A stretch of DNA of 64,000 nt. Source: Luidia sarsii (Eukaryota > Echinodermata > Asteroidea > Paxillosida > Luidiidae). This document shows, in pieces, positions 11,896 through 23,039 of the stretch. Position 1 is the stretch's first letter. The number at the start of each line of letters is the position of its first letter. Under the pieces are notes generated by a model that had not been told where the DNA came from, did not search any database, and worked only from the letters and a program-made list of their open reading frames with translations. The stretch spans positions 27,803,862 through 27,867,861 of the forward strand of contig OX465103.1 in the NCBI GenBank assembly GCA_949987565.1, read 5' to 3'. A program made the position numbers and the translations under genes.

Positions 11896-14800
11896 ATGTG
11901 TCAGGAGTATGCTGGTTCTCCGCCCGCCATCGTTAACCGAGATGCCGACGGAAGCAGTCAGCTGCATTTTGTGTCTCCGGGCAACAGTCTGGTGCATTGC
12001 CGCCGCATCCTGTTACTAGGTGGAGCAGGAAGTGGCAAGACCAGCCTTGCTAAGTCCTTGGTAACAGGCAGTGCCCAAACATCCGATGGCATGACAGAGT
12101 CCTTACATGTTCACGTATGGAATCCATTCAAGATACCCGCATATGGTAAGCAGGTGGAAGACTATTTTCTTGAGATTTTCAAGTTATTGTTGAAAAGATT
12201 AGTATCCTATCAAGCAATGATTCAAAGTCTAAGTGAAGAAAGGTTGTGAGAGCATTAAAACTGAAGGAATTGTCATTTTTTAAAGTTTTTAAAATCTAGT
12301 GTACATGTATCTGTTTTTTCCTTGTCACTCTGCCTTTGAGAAAGGTCCTGCTAGGATCGAAACGTCAGGCCCACTAAATTTTAAGATTTACATTTTGGTA
12401 ATTTTAGTCAGTAAGCAGTTTGCAACATTTTTGTTTATCATTTTTTAAAGTTGGCGTTTTGCAGGTCATCGTAATCAGTGAAGCAGTTTTCAATATTTCT
12501 TTCTAGTGCTTTTGTGATTTAATTAATCATTAAGCCTTTAATAGTTTAATAGAGAGATCCTTTTATAACAATGTTTAGCTGTTTGTGTAACCGTAGAAAT
12601 CTTTGATGAAAATATTGCTATATTTCTTTTTTAACTTAATTTCTCCTTCCACTCTAATGATGCAGATTATGTTTTCAATCTTAAACCATCCTCAGAACTC
12701 TAAGCATTCATTCCTTTATTGAAATATTGTAAAGATACTTTTTCAGCATTCCTTTTGAAGCCAGTATACAATGTATACAGTATGATCATTGGAATGAATC
12801 AAATTCACATAAATTGAAATGCAATTTTCCTAATTGAATTGTAAATCTTTTGATTGCCCTCAGAAAATTTACTTGGACGCAAAGTGACGAGCTCTGAGAG
12901 ATCCCTTGTGGTTGATGTCTGGGATTCTGCTGGCCAAAAGGTTAGAGTAAAAATACATCAGAAATGTAGACATTGCATGTCTGTCTTCTTATATCAGTCA
13001 TCAGTTTGTTATTTAACCCCATCATCATTCCATCAAATAAGTTACATGCATACCAGTTGTGACGTATATTGTATTTATCATAAGCATGTAGTGTATATTT
13101 TGAGACCAAAATTAATATCCTTGAATTTAAAGATATGACATTTGCAACTTTACTGTCGTTATTTATTCAAACCTGGGAAAAGCTACAAAATAATCTAGTT
13201 ATTGATATAGAGTTATTAAATTTGATCTGTAAAAAAAAATTGAGCTGAATGTTTTTATTAAACTACAAAACAATCTTGATATTGATGATTGATAGAGTAA
13301 TTAAATTCTGTGAAAGATATTCTTCCTTGCAAAATATTGCACAAGATGCATGAACTGTGAATTATGAAACAGCTTTTCTGATAATATTTTTAGTTTTTTT
13401 TCAGCAATCTCAACTCAGGTCACTGTCTAAACCAAAATCAGATTTGTAGAATGTAGGTTGTAGGTTTTATCGAAAGAAGCAAAATTCGTCACCTTTGGCA
13501 ATTAATGAATATAGCATTTTGAAACTAGACACTTCATGTATTTGTAGATAGTAACCCTTGGTATCAGTTTATTTATCTGTTTTTATTATGATATAATTAT
13601 TGATGAATAGGTTTGGCAAAGTTTGCAGCACATCTTTTTAACATCTGGTACACTTCCTGTGGTTGTATTCAACCTGTCAGACCAGGCCAGTTGTGATGAG
13701 GTATTGACATTTGTTAACCATCTATGGACAAAGGTAAGGCTTGATGAATCACATTGCACTTCGCTGCAGAAATCTGTAAAACATACTTCTTCAAGATACA
13801 AATGTTCATACAAAATCTGCATAATTAGTTTAGAAATTAGGACACATATCCTTGCAATATTATTGAAGAAGTATTCTTTCAATGGGTAAGATTGATTATA
13901 AACTACAATTTTAGTTTATATTTTTCCACTAGAAATTGTACTGATTTCTAGATTCTTGTTCTATTGAAGACGAAAAAAATATGTTTTTCAATGAGGGTTT
14001 TCCCTGCTTGACATAATAAGCACTGAGTGTTCAATGCTTTGCCCGATGCCTGATGAAAAAAATCTGGCTGCTCAGGCGGGTTTTGAACCCGCGACTTCTG
14101 CTTTCTAGTGAAGACGTCTTAACCACTTGACCAACAAGCAGGTCGATGTCATGTGGCAGATTTGAATAATGTATAGCGGCAGTTACCGTGTTGCATCATA
14201 GATATAACATGATTTTTCATCAGGTATTGGCCAAAGCACTGAGTATTTAGTGCTTATTAAGTCAAGCAGGGTAAACCCTCATTAAATAAACATCATGTTA
14301 AATCTATGAAACAGTATGTTGGTAGTAGCCATATGACATGATAATGATGTTGCCTACAACAAATCTTTGTGTGACTAAAATCTTTTCTTGTACCGTTTCT
14401 CTATTTCTTCCTGTATTTCTCTCTTCATTTCATCCTTGATGACTTTTCCAGGAATTGATTTTCTCAGTGATACCTTGTACCTTTAACGTTTTTCAATGTC
14501 TGTATTATATTGATTGTAGTGCCCATGCACAAGAGTGATTATAATTGGAACTCACACGGACAAACTCAGCCAAGTGCAAGTCAATGTAGATAGATGTCAA
14601 GATATTCTCTCTGCACTGAGGAATAGACATGCCCGATGCACTCGGAGGGTACAACAAGAAATCAATGATTTAAGGTGAGTTCTGTTCCAAATATCCCATC
14701 TTTGCTTTTATTTGGGATGGATAAATGTTGACAACTGCTGACAAGGGTGACCAGGCTTCGATTGCACTTAGCATAGAACCAAACATTTGCTTTAGCTGAA

Positions 14801-17800
14801 AAAAAAAATGTCTTAGCAAAATGCACAGAAAATTGGATTGGACCAGGATTAGATGAGGGCCTTCCTAAATGTTCAATCATCTTTGCCGGGGTGGGGCAAG
14901 AAACAAATAGTCTTGCTAGCTAAATCTCCTCCATTACTAACCAACCCAGAATAAGCGTCCAACTGCACTCAAGGTGAAATCCTTGAGGGATCCCTACTTG
15001 CCAATTTTGATTTGCCAACTCTCATTTGAAGAGAAAACCTTTTTGAATTGAGCAGAATGTTTCTCTTTCAGAAATCTTCCAGAGCCAAGGACGGCCAAAT
15101 GCAGAGAAAGGATCAGTCACTTAGAGAATCTACTGGAGTACTTCCCAAAACCTCCGTCAGAAATCTTAACATGCAGCAGTCAAACAGCACAGGTTAGCTT
15201 ATGAATATCCTGCATGGTGATATCCTTGTTTTACTCATTTAAGAGCAAATGACATTTAAATGGGCTCCAATTAATCTGTTGATGGGTTGGGAAGCCAAAG
15301 TTTGACACTAGTCCTTTAGCCAGGTTAGTGGTTAGTGATCGGTGGAATGGTTCCCACACCAGATACTATGGCTGTTTTCGAAATGAAGGCTTGGGCTCGG
15401 GCTTAGGCTTCGGTCATATCGATCCCACTCGTTATGATATCACAGGCATCTAAAAACAAGCGTTTGGCCCCAGTTTCTTGGTGAATACCCTGTACCTACC
15501 AAGCCAACACACCTTCAAATTCGGAAACAAACCACAACCTGGATTTTTAGGTTTTGTCAGACGGAGACGAAGCCTAAGCCCGAGCCCAAATGTAAGCCTT
15601 CATTTCGAAAACGGATGGATCAGTGATCTCTACAATGGTTCCTACACCAGATACTGTGTGTTGAATGAGGGGAACCAGTGGACCACAACTGTGTTTGCTT
15701 CGTAAATTGCTATTGCTTTCATCTTAGAAAGTCTATATCACCTCTATCCCTCATGTCTTGTGATTCGTAGGGTTTGGATGACATAAGAAGAGACATTCTC
15801 CAAGCCATCTTAGAGGCTAACAGATCATCTTGCATTGAGTATAGTCTCCCCGTACATTCAGTTACTGCTAAAGTCTATGATGATATCCTTGCCATGCGCA
15901 AAGATGGCCATTTGGTGTTGCCTTCATCAAACCTCCGTGAACTGTTCACTAAACATGAGTCTGACCTGGATGATGTTGGAATTCAAAGAGAGCTAGCCTT
16001 CTTGGAGACTTCAGTAAGTTTGCTCTTGTCATTCATTGATGATTTATAATTATGATGATGATTCCTGTTATAATTTTTATCTTCAATTGGAAACCTTTGT
16101 GGAAGCTTTGGGAGTGCTCATTGAGTATCAAAATTTAATTTGCTTTGAAAACCCTTGATTTTACTATTATAATTACCAGCCAAAGTTCCACTATTGTTTC
16201 AGTCAAGGCATCAATAATCAGTCTAAAGTTAACCTCAAGGGTGATCTTCAATCAATGAATTGAAGGCTTGGGCCAATAAGAAACTTGTTGTGGTGGAAAT
16301 GAAAAATAAAGCCAGATACATCAGCACTGTAATTAGTAATCACTTGGGTCCACGACGTCCAAATTTGGAGCGCTGGTGGTGTTGCTATGCTGCAGTCCCT
16401 CTGAATCAGGCACCACTATTGTCCAAGTTTTAAACAAAGACTCTTTTCTGCCTACCACAAAACAATATGTAGCATGACAAAGGCCACACAGACGTCTGAT
16501 TGTGCCAGGTTTGACTCGCTTGTACACCCATTGAGTTATTTCACAGTAGTCCCACTTATTGGGCCGTTAGGCGCTCCTCTTAAATTTTTTTTGTTTTTAT
16601 CTGTCGCAGTGGGACGCTAGTGCGACAGATAAAAACAAAAATCATTTAAGAGGAGCTCCTAACGGCCCAGTAAGTGCGACTAATTTCACAGGTATTTATT
16701 GTTCCTGTTTATTTAGCGAGTTTTAAAAATAGCACATTATTAATTAACTTCAAAATAATGTCAAATATGTATCCAGTCATGGGCACTGAACAGTGGCCAT
16801 GGGGGAAGTTGTTAAGGATCATTTGATACTTCTTTATCATAACAAAATAAGTAAATGATTTGTGATAAATTCAAATCCACTTTTTCATTTTTTTCTCCTA
16901 TTGCAGGGAATTCTACAATGTTTCAATGATCATTTTGATGAGGAAGATAGACCAATTTGCATAAACCCATCCGAGCTGGCCAAAGCTTTCTGCCTCGTTC
17001 ACATGAGTGACACCAAGAAATCCTTCCGCTTTGAAGCCAAAAGGTTCTGGCCTAAATCTGATGGAGGGAACAGTCGCAAACCCAACCCCAGCATCTTGGT
17101 CCAAGCTTTAGAGGATATCGCTACGGAGGGACTTGTGAGGGAGTCTCTCTTTCCGTTGCTATGGCAGGTATGTCCATTTAGGTTGCTAAGGAGTGCCCTT
17201 CCTGAAGTTCTATGCACCATTTTTCCAAAATTGTTCAAAAGTTCCCAGGGAGTTTTTCCTTTATTTTATTTTTTCAAATTAACTCATCAACTTATGATAT
17301 CTTCAACTTTTCTATGACAGGATATGAACATGAATGAGAAACAGACCAGGCTAGTCATAGACCTAATGGCCAGGCTAGGTTTTCTCAATCGTGCTGCTAA
17401 CGCTCATGGGGATGCAGAGAAACGATGTCTACAGTTACCCAACTTCCCTGGTCTCTCCACAAAAATCCAACATCGAATACCACTGCTAGGATTAACACCA
17501 AATGCAGGGCCAGTGAGTAAACTCAAACCCATTCTTGCATTCTGTTAGTGCTTTCTATTCTTGATTTTCACCATTGTGGTTTAGAAGTGATGGAAACATT
17601 TTGAAAACTACTTTCTGACTTCCTGAAACATTGACTCTGAAACATCTCTCTGGGAAATACTCACTTATGAAAGAGATGACTTGAATTGTGTCATTACCAA
17701 CTTTCAACTCTGTGATTCCACTAGGTAAACCTTCATATCCCATCTGATTACAGACTTTACAAAAAAATTAATCTAAAAGCAAATGACAATTTGATTCAAA

Positions 17801-20800
17801 AAAGAACTTTCTCGTCATCAGCAAAGCAAACCAGAATCCACATGTCTGTTAGAAAGGTATGAAATTTTGATAAATTATGCCAAGCCCTCTACCTTTTTTA
17901 GAGTGAAATCTCTTTTTGCCTCCTTTTCTTTCACAGACTCTAAACTGGACGCACAAACCTTTCAAAGGAGATGCACAGCTTACTTGGAGATTCACCTTCC
18001 CTCTGAATTCCCCTACTGGCCTCATACCAAGACTTCTTGCAATGTGTCGTACAAATACACCAGAAGCCCTGTATAGACACCAATGGAAGAATGGATTGCT
18101 ACTGAAAATGGGACAGGTAAAGCTTCTATCATAGTCAAGTAATAATCACCATAGTGACCTCACCATTGTAACCCCACCACAGTGACCTCACCACAATGAC
18201 CCTGCCTTAGTGACTTCACCATTGTGACCCAATACAGCAATCCCACCACGATGACCCTATCACAGTGACCTCCCCATGGTGACATTGGATACAATTATGA
18301 AGGAATTTGAAGTAATAGAGGTTGTACAGGGGCTGTCCCTCTTAAAAGGATTAATTGGGGCTGTATAATTTATTTATTTTTTATTACTTTTTGTAGAATC
18401 ATATCTAATTGACTTGTTCGGAAGGCCACCATCTAAGGGCTGGATAGATCAGATGGTAGGAGCGCTGGTACACAAAACCAGAGGTCTCGGTCCACTACAT
18501 TCACTTTTTTCAGAATCTTATCTCAATAAATTTGTCTAAATATACAGAAGTAATTAATTCCATTGAATTTACATTCAATCACTTTATAATGCTTAATTTG
18601 TAAATTGAGTAATAATTTATTCATTAGTTACCTTTTGTTTTGTGGAAGGAAGGATCAAATTTGGGTTCCAAAGGAGGGTCCCTGGTGTCTAACGGTTGAG
18701 AGGTGTAGGGACGTTCTAACTTAATTGAGATGGAACTTCTTTGATGATCTGGGATCTTAATAATGAATATCAGTGTTCCTGAAGAAAAATGGTATTATAT
18801 TCAATGGGTTTGATACCCTTGATGCAGCTGTTTATAATTTCAATGAATGAAGTAAAAGAAAACTCTCTGCCTTAGAGAAAGGTCCTGCTAGGATCGAAAC
18901 GTCAGGCCCACTAAATTTTGAGATTTGCATTTTGGTAAATTTAGTCAGTAATAAGTTTGCACCATTTTTGTATTTTACTCTGAATGAAAACTAACTGGGA
19001 CATTTGTTCTTGCTCTCAGGTATCAGTGAACCTTCAGCAGCCAGACTCCATCCAATCAGAGAAGGTGGACATGTCCGTACGTCTGACGGTAGATGAGGAA
19101 GGGCTACATCGAGCCACAGAAGTTCTCTGGGTTGTCTTGGCGCGATTCTTGGTCATTGCAGACAAGTTCCTAGCTTCCTGTCCTGGTGTATACTATCAGG
19201 TATTGAATACATCAGTCATGAATGAGTAATTGGTGCAGAGGCACCATGTGCATTGACTCTTTGAAGACAAGGTGTGGTTCTTTTAAGAATCTTGGAATGG
19301 AAACTTGACGTTTCAGCCAGGATGCGCTGACTGACCTCGTGAGGAGTATGGATTCCTACTCTTGAGTTTTCTACTCATCACCCCTCTTCTAAAAGAAACA
19401 GTCCTCTTCTAAAAGAGACACTCCACATGATGTAGCTGCAAACCTTACTTAGGGTGTGTTCGATTAGCTTGCTCTCACGCTGGGTGGGTTAGGGGTTAAT
19501 GATGTCAGAGCCACCCTTGGATGACTGGGTAGATATGGGGAACGCTTATGCACACTTATTTTCTTTGTCCACCATGCAAAGATTCAAATCTACTTCTCCT
19601 CTGACGTCGTGGTCCCAAAGTTAAGGGCAGACATATTAATTGTGCCTCTTCCTTTAGTTGGGGCAGATAATTTTGAAATTCCTAAGAATATTTCACTTGA
19701 CTGTGATATGATCTGAGGCTTCTGGTTGAATGCTCCAATGTTTTACCGTCGGCTCTGTTTAGGTCTTGCTGGAGTGTTCAGATGGTAGAGGTCCGGGCTG
19801 TTAAATTAATTGTCCTGGGTTAAGTCCAAAGTCGGTCAAATGTCTTAGTCCCCCAGGTAGCACTGTAGCAAGAAAAGCCTTGGGTATACAACTGAACAGA
19901 CTACGTTCTGGGGCATGGGCGCTATGCAGCAACCATGAAGAAATGGGGAATCACGGACTCTGACCTCTGTCCGTGTGGACAAATACAAACCCATGAGCAC
20001 ATCATTAACGAGTGCCCTGTGATGAGACCCCCATGTCCACTCACAGAGGTAGATGAACCAGAACTGGTCACCTACCTCAGTAACTGCCAATTTTGACTGC
20101 TGTGATTGACATACGAGAGAAGAAGTCTTAGTTGGAGTTTTTTCAACGGGATACCCAAAGCAGGAGTTCTGAGTTAAGCCTTGCATCACACAATGGCAAT
20201 GTTTGGAATACAAAAACTATATTCCATTTTCTCCACAGGTTTCTCTCATTCCAAGTAACGTGTACTACACAAGTGAGAAGGGCCTTGATGAACTAGAGGT
20301 TGACCTCTTAGATGCGATGGCAGCATCGTCTAGGAATAAGACTGTGATGAAGATTGTTGTCCAGGAACAAGAATGTGAAGTGAACATTTACCATCTGCTA
20401 CCTTTACCTGGTATGCTATTTTATAGTTGTGTTTGAAAAATGGCAAAGAAAATTATGACTGGGCTGGGATTTGAACCCATGACTTCTGGTTTTCTGCACC
20501 AGCACTCTGACCAACTGAGCTATCCAGCCCTTAGATTTGGGCCTTCCCAAATTGTCAACTAGTCTTTACCGGGGTGATTATAATTTAATGAGGATTTGGC
20601 ATCTTGTTTAATTAGCACTGTATCAGTGATTTTCCCAAACTGCCTGTAAAACAAATACAAGAAGCTCGAGCAGGATTGGAACCTGTCACTTCCATCTTAT
20701 TGTGTGGATGTCTCACTGATCGACAATCAAGCAGGGAAAAATTCAAATCCCACCAAGCTGCCTGTATTTCTTCAACAGGCCGTTGGGCCAAATCAAAGGT

Positions 20801-22398
20801 CGTGATCCTGAATTCAAAGTGTATATAAACCTCTTCCCCCTGACTGTTTTATTATTTTGATTAAATTTCTTTTGTCGAACTGGTTGGCTTGGGGTTCACA
20901 TATCTATAGGCTTGAGTTAAGTTTCCTTTTTCTATTGTCAGGATTTTCTGATCATGTAACTGAGTTTTTTTTGATATTATCTTTGTTATCTTGTCCTTAA
21001 CTGCAGGTGAGCCAATGCAGACCATTAGTGAATGGCTTCAGTGGATGGCCAACCAAGAAATCCAACTCAGTGAAACGACTCCCAGCATCCATGAACCAGA
21101 CGACTTGTCACAATCAGACAGTAACTCCCAGAGTAGTCTTCAACCCTCACCATCACCACCAAGACTGTCAGCCTCACCACCTCAACCCTCACCATCACCA
21201 GTCAGGGAGGAGCAGCTACATGCCATGACCTCGCCACCAGTGAAGGCAAACAAGAAGTTGGAGATCAAATGGAAGTTGGATAATGGCTGGAGGAAAGTCT
21301 CCGAGGAGGATGAGATCAGGGAAGTCAAGAAAGTAAGGAGACAAAAATGTTGCACTTTCAAAATTGAGACTCTTACATCCAAACTTCTGTTTCTACACCT
21401 TATTATCTAGCACCATCATTAAGAATACTCTAAACCATTTTGTCATCACAAGACTTATCAAATTGTACAGGTACTAATGTTTTGCCAAGGTAGAACAGAG
21501 GAACATTTTATATTTTTTGGGGTCTTTCTAGTCAGTGAGTAGTTTGCCAAAATTTCCGATGATCTTTTTAAGAAGAAATGATACTGCAATAGAACAATAC
21601 ACATCACTATGAACAACCACAGAGTCTGAGGTTATACATTATACATTTTAATAAGTATCGGGTAGTTGCCCTTCTATTTTTGTTTTTAATTTTGTAGAGA
21701 TGAGTATCTTTTTTGAATGCAAGGGCTAGATTGTCTTTCCCTTCTAAACAAAAAGAAGCCTCCATGTACATTCAGTGGACTGCATATCATTACAAAATGC
21801 ACATAAAAGTCCCCCTCCCCCCACAAAAATATTTTAATTTTTAAACTCATTGAAAAATTGGCAAAGAAAACTTTGACTGGACCGAGACGTTAACTCGAGA
21901 CCTTGGGTTCAAGTCCCAGTCCAGTCAAAGATTTCTTTGCCAATTTTTTTTCAATTTGTTCAAAGTTCCCAGTCAGTTTTTCCTTTGTTTGTTTTACTTG
22001 ATTTAAACTCAATCAATCAATAATCAATAATCAATACAATGATGATGATAATTAATCATAACAGGCCACCTGACAAGCTGTCTATTTGTAATTGATTGAT
22101 ATTGCTGCAGGTGGCTGCATCCTTTGTGGCTGCTGTCTTAGCAGGTGCTGTAGCGCAACTTATCACTGAACAGTCTCGCACTGAGGACCAGGGATGTACA
22201 ATGATGGAGAGAGAAGCCAAATGTACAGCAACAATGGCCTCAGCCAGAGCCGCACAGGCAGCTCAGAGTGGTCAGCCAGAGGCTGCGGCTATGGCTGTGG
22301 TGGCTGCAGCTCAGGCTATGGATAACGCCATGATGGTGAGGAAGAAAGGTCGCTCAGGGGCTACCATGATTAAAAGTAGAATGTGTACTCTGATGTAA
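11896..22398 (+). CDS. Roc-COR (ROCO-family) GTPase, 13 exons, about 855 aa
   Basis: This is a ROCO GTPase. Coding exons: 11896-12145, 12864-12940, 13611-13733, 14520-14674, 15072-15192, 15771-16013, 16907-17167, 17321-17512, 17937-18116, 19020-19199, 20239-20410, 21007-21332, 22111-22398. All junctions are GT-AG and in phase, giving 856 codons with stop. Roc motifs: P-loop GGAGSGKTS (about residue 40), DVWDSAGQ (Walker B/G3 type) and GTHTDKL (the THxD form of G4). The COR region follows, including QCFNDHFDEEDRP, LLWQDMNMNEKQ and LIPRLLAMC. After it come a Ser/Pro-rich linker (exon 12) and an Ala/Met-rich tail with a hydrophobic stretch (VAASFVAAVLAGAVAQLI). No leucine-rich repeats, kinase or death domain appear. 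The first exon has an acceptor at 11863, so upstream exons exist. ATG 11896 is the first in-frame ATG in that exon; the N-terminus could be longer. Which ROCO subfamily it belongs to is not clear. Confidence 0.85.
12332..12446 (+). repeat. Hammerhead-like dispersed repeat, near-consensus copy
   Basis: This is the clearest copy, in Roc-COR intron 1. GCCT at 12332 pairs with AGGC at 12367; GGTCCT pairs with AGGATC across a GCT loop; then GAAACGTC. The family tail follows: CACTAAATTTTAAGATTT, a GTCAGTAAGCAGTTTGC segment and AACATTTTTG. Confidence 0.8.
13985..14290. mobile_element. Inverted-repeat element enclosing a tRNA-like sequence
   Basis: The ends are imperfect inverted repeats of about 70 bp: TGAGGGTTTTCCCTGCTTGA with AATAAGCACTGAG on the left, and the complement (GTGCTTATTAAGTCAAGCAG, GGTAAACCCTCATTA) on the right. 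Between them, on the minus strand, is a tRNA-like sequence with GGTCAAGTGGTTAAG (A box) and GCGGGTTCAAAACCCGC (B box and T arm). It lies in a Roc-COR intron. Confidence 0.65.
15373..15613. mobile_element. GGCTCGGGCTTAGG inverted-repeat element (MITE-like)
   Basis: The element starts TTTTCGAAATGAAGGCTTGG and ends with the complement (AAGCCTTCATTTCGAAAA). Both subterminal regions carry GGCTCGGGCTTAGG-like repeats. The interior has GGCCCCAGTTTC and CAAACCACAACCTGGATTT motifs shared with copies at 41.1, 63.3 and 63.8 kb. It has no ORF of its own. Confidence 0.7.
16547..16682. mobile_element. Near-perfect 136-bp palindromic element
   Basis: The arms TAGTCCCACTTATTGGGCCG ... TTTTTATCTGTCGCA and TGCGACAGATAAAAACAAAA ... 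AAGTGCGACTA are complementary over almost their whole length, separated by a short GTGGGACGCTAG loop. It sits in a Roc-COR intron and has no coding potential. Confidence 0.75.
18140..18285. repeat. Degenerate GTGACC(T/C)CACCA minisatellite
   Basis: Short units based on GTGACCTCACCATAGT repeat irregularly about nine times just after the donor of Roc-COR exon 9. It is non-coding. Confidence 0.6.
18410..18505 (+). mobile_element. tRNA-derived SINE fragment
   Basis: It contains AAGGCCACCATCTAAGGGCT, then GGATAGATCAGATGGTAGGAG and AACCAGAGGTCTCGGTCC, so the A box is recognisable and the B box is deleted. It lies in a Roc-COR intron. Confidence 0.6.
18868..18980 (+). repeat. Hammerhead-like dispersed repeat, full-length copy with tail
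   Basis: GCCT pairs with AGGC, GGTCCT with AGGATC, then GAAACGTC; the core 5' box reads TTAGAGAAA. The tail (CACTAAATTTTGAGATTTGC and a GTCAGTAATAAGTTTGC segment) matches the family. It lies in a Roc-COR intron. Confidence 0.8.
19268..19350 (-). repeat. Second hammerhead-like repeat family, degraded copy
   Basis: AGGTGTGGTTCTTTTAAGAA and ACTTGACGTTTCAGCCAG match the order of motifs in the copy at 51800-51870. Read on the minus strand the GAAACGTC block is kept, but the CTGATGA box is mutated (CCTCACGAGG region). Confidence 0.45.
19890..20096 (+). pseudogene. Non-LTR retrotransposon ORF2 C-terminal fragment
   Basis: The frame GRYAATMKKWGITDSDLCPC, then GQIQTHEHIINECP, then CPLTEVDEPELVTYLSNC ends in a stop. 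It matches the C-terminal motif of many non-LTR reverse-transcriptase ORFs (basic GR-C...KWG, CxCG-xQT-x2-HI-x3-CP). Upstream, RLRSG sits in another frame, so a frameshift is present. It lies in a Roc-COR intron and is homologous to the satellite unit at 4.4-5.3 kb. Confidence 0.8.
20445..20575 (-). mobile_element. tRNA-derived SINE, minus orientation
   Basis: On the minus strand: GGGCTGGATAGCTCAGTTGG with GTCAGAGTGCTGGTGC (A box region), then GGGTTCAAATCCCAGCCC (B box). The anticodon-arm-like segment is intact, making this one of the most tRNA-like copies. It lies in a Roc-COR intron. Confidence 0.75.
21860..21965. mobile_element. Two SINE tails in inverted orientation
   Basis: TTGGCAAAGAAAACTTTGAC on the left and GTCAAAGATTTCTTTGCC on the right are complementary; a B box (GGGTTCAAGTCCCAGTCC) lies between. 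It is a head-to-head pair of SINE 3' halves in the last Roc-COR intron. Confidence 0.6.
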
Positions 22399-22837
22399 GA
22401 CGTACAGAGTCATTGATGATGTGGTGCATACTGGGCAGACAAAGGTGAGGGACGTGATTGAAGGATGATCACTCCAGGGCCATGACCTCTGACCCAACCT
22501 CTTGCAGCCATGATGCCATCTTCCTCTTTATAATTCCAAACAAACACAGGTTGTAGGGTTCTTTGAATCAGAGGGGTGTTAACATGGCAAGGGTAATCAT
22601 CTTATAAATAGCTGTCAAGCTGTGTGCATGGAGAAGCAAATTCACAGTCTTGGAAAAGGTGACTTTTTTCATTTTTATTTCTATTTATTGATTTATTTAG
22701 TTTTTGGAGGGGGAAATTATATTATTCTGTGAAGAGACCAGAGCGCCCTCTACTGACTGATCCTCGGTAATCCATTTGTACGATGTTTAATGCTATGAAC
22801 ATTCTATGAAAATGTACATAATAAGTATTAATAATGA

Positions 22838-22843
22838 AATAAA
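22838..22843 (+). promoter_or_regulatory. Polyadenylation signal AATAAA of the Roc-COR gene
   Basis: AATAAA lies 440 bases after the Roc-COR stop, on the same strand and in AT-rich sequence, so it is the likely 3' end signal. Confidence 0.5.
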
Positions 22844-23039
22844 CTAAGATTTTTTAACAGGTTGTAAATAGAGAATGTCTTATTGCCATTTTAATCTATT
22901 TTATTTTTGGTTTGAAGAGCATCAAGGGTTGAGGACAATGCTTTCTTGAAAATAGCAGTGCACCATTTCAGATTGAACTATCTTAATTCCACCAAAAGGA
23001 AAAACTGGCTGGGAAATTTTGTGATCACTGGAGATATAT

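Noticed and set aside
16333..16527. Minus ORF in a Roc-COR intron with Cys-rich segment
   Set aside because: No homology recognised and it lies in what looks like old repeat sequence.
20445..20575. Possible functional tRNA gene
   Set aside because: A and B boxes are good, but the flanks (AAGGGCTGG..., GACTGGGCTGGG tail) match the dispersed SINE family, and no clean acceptor stem could be paired.
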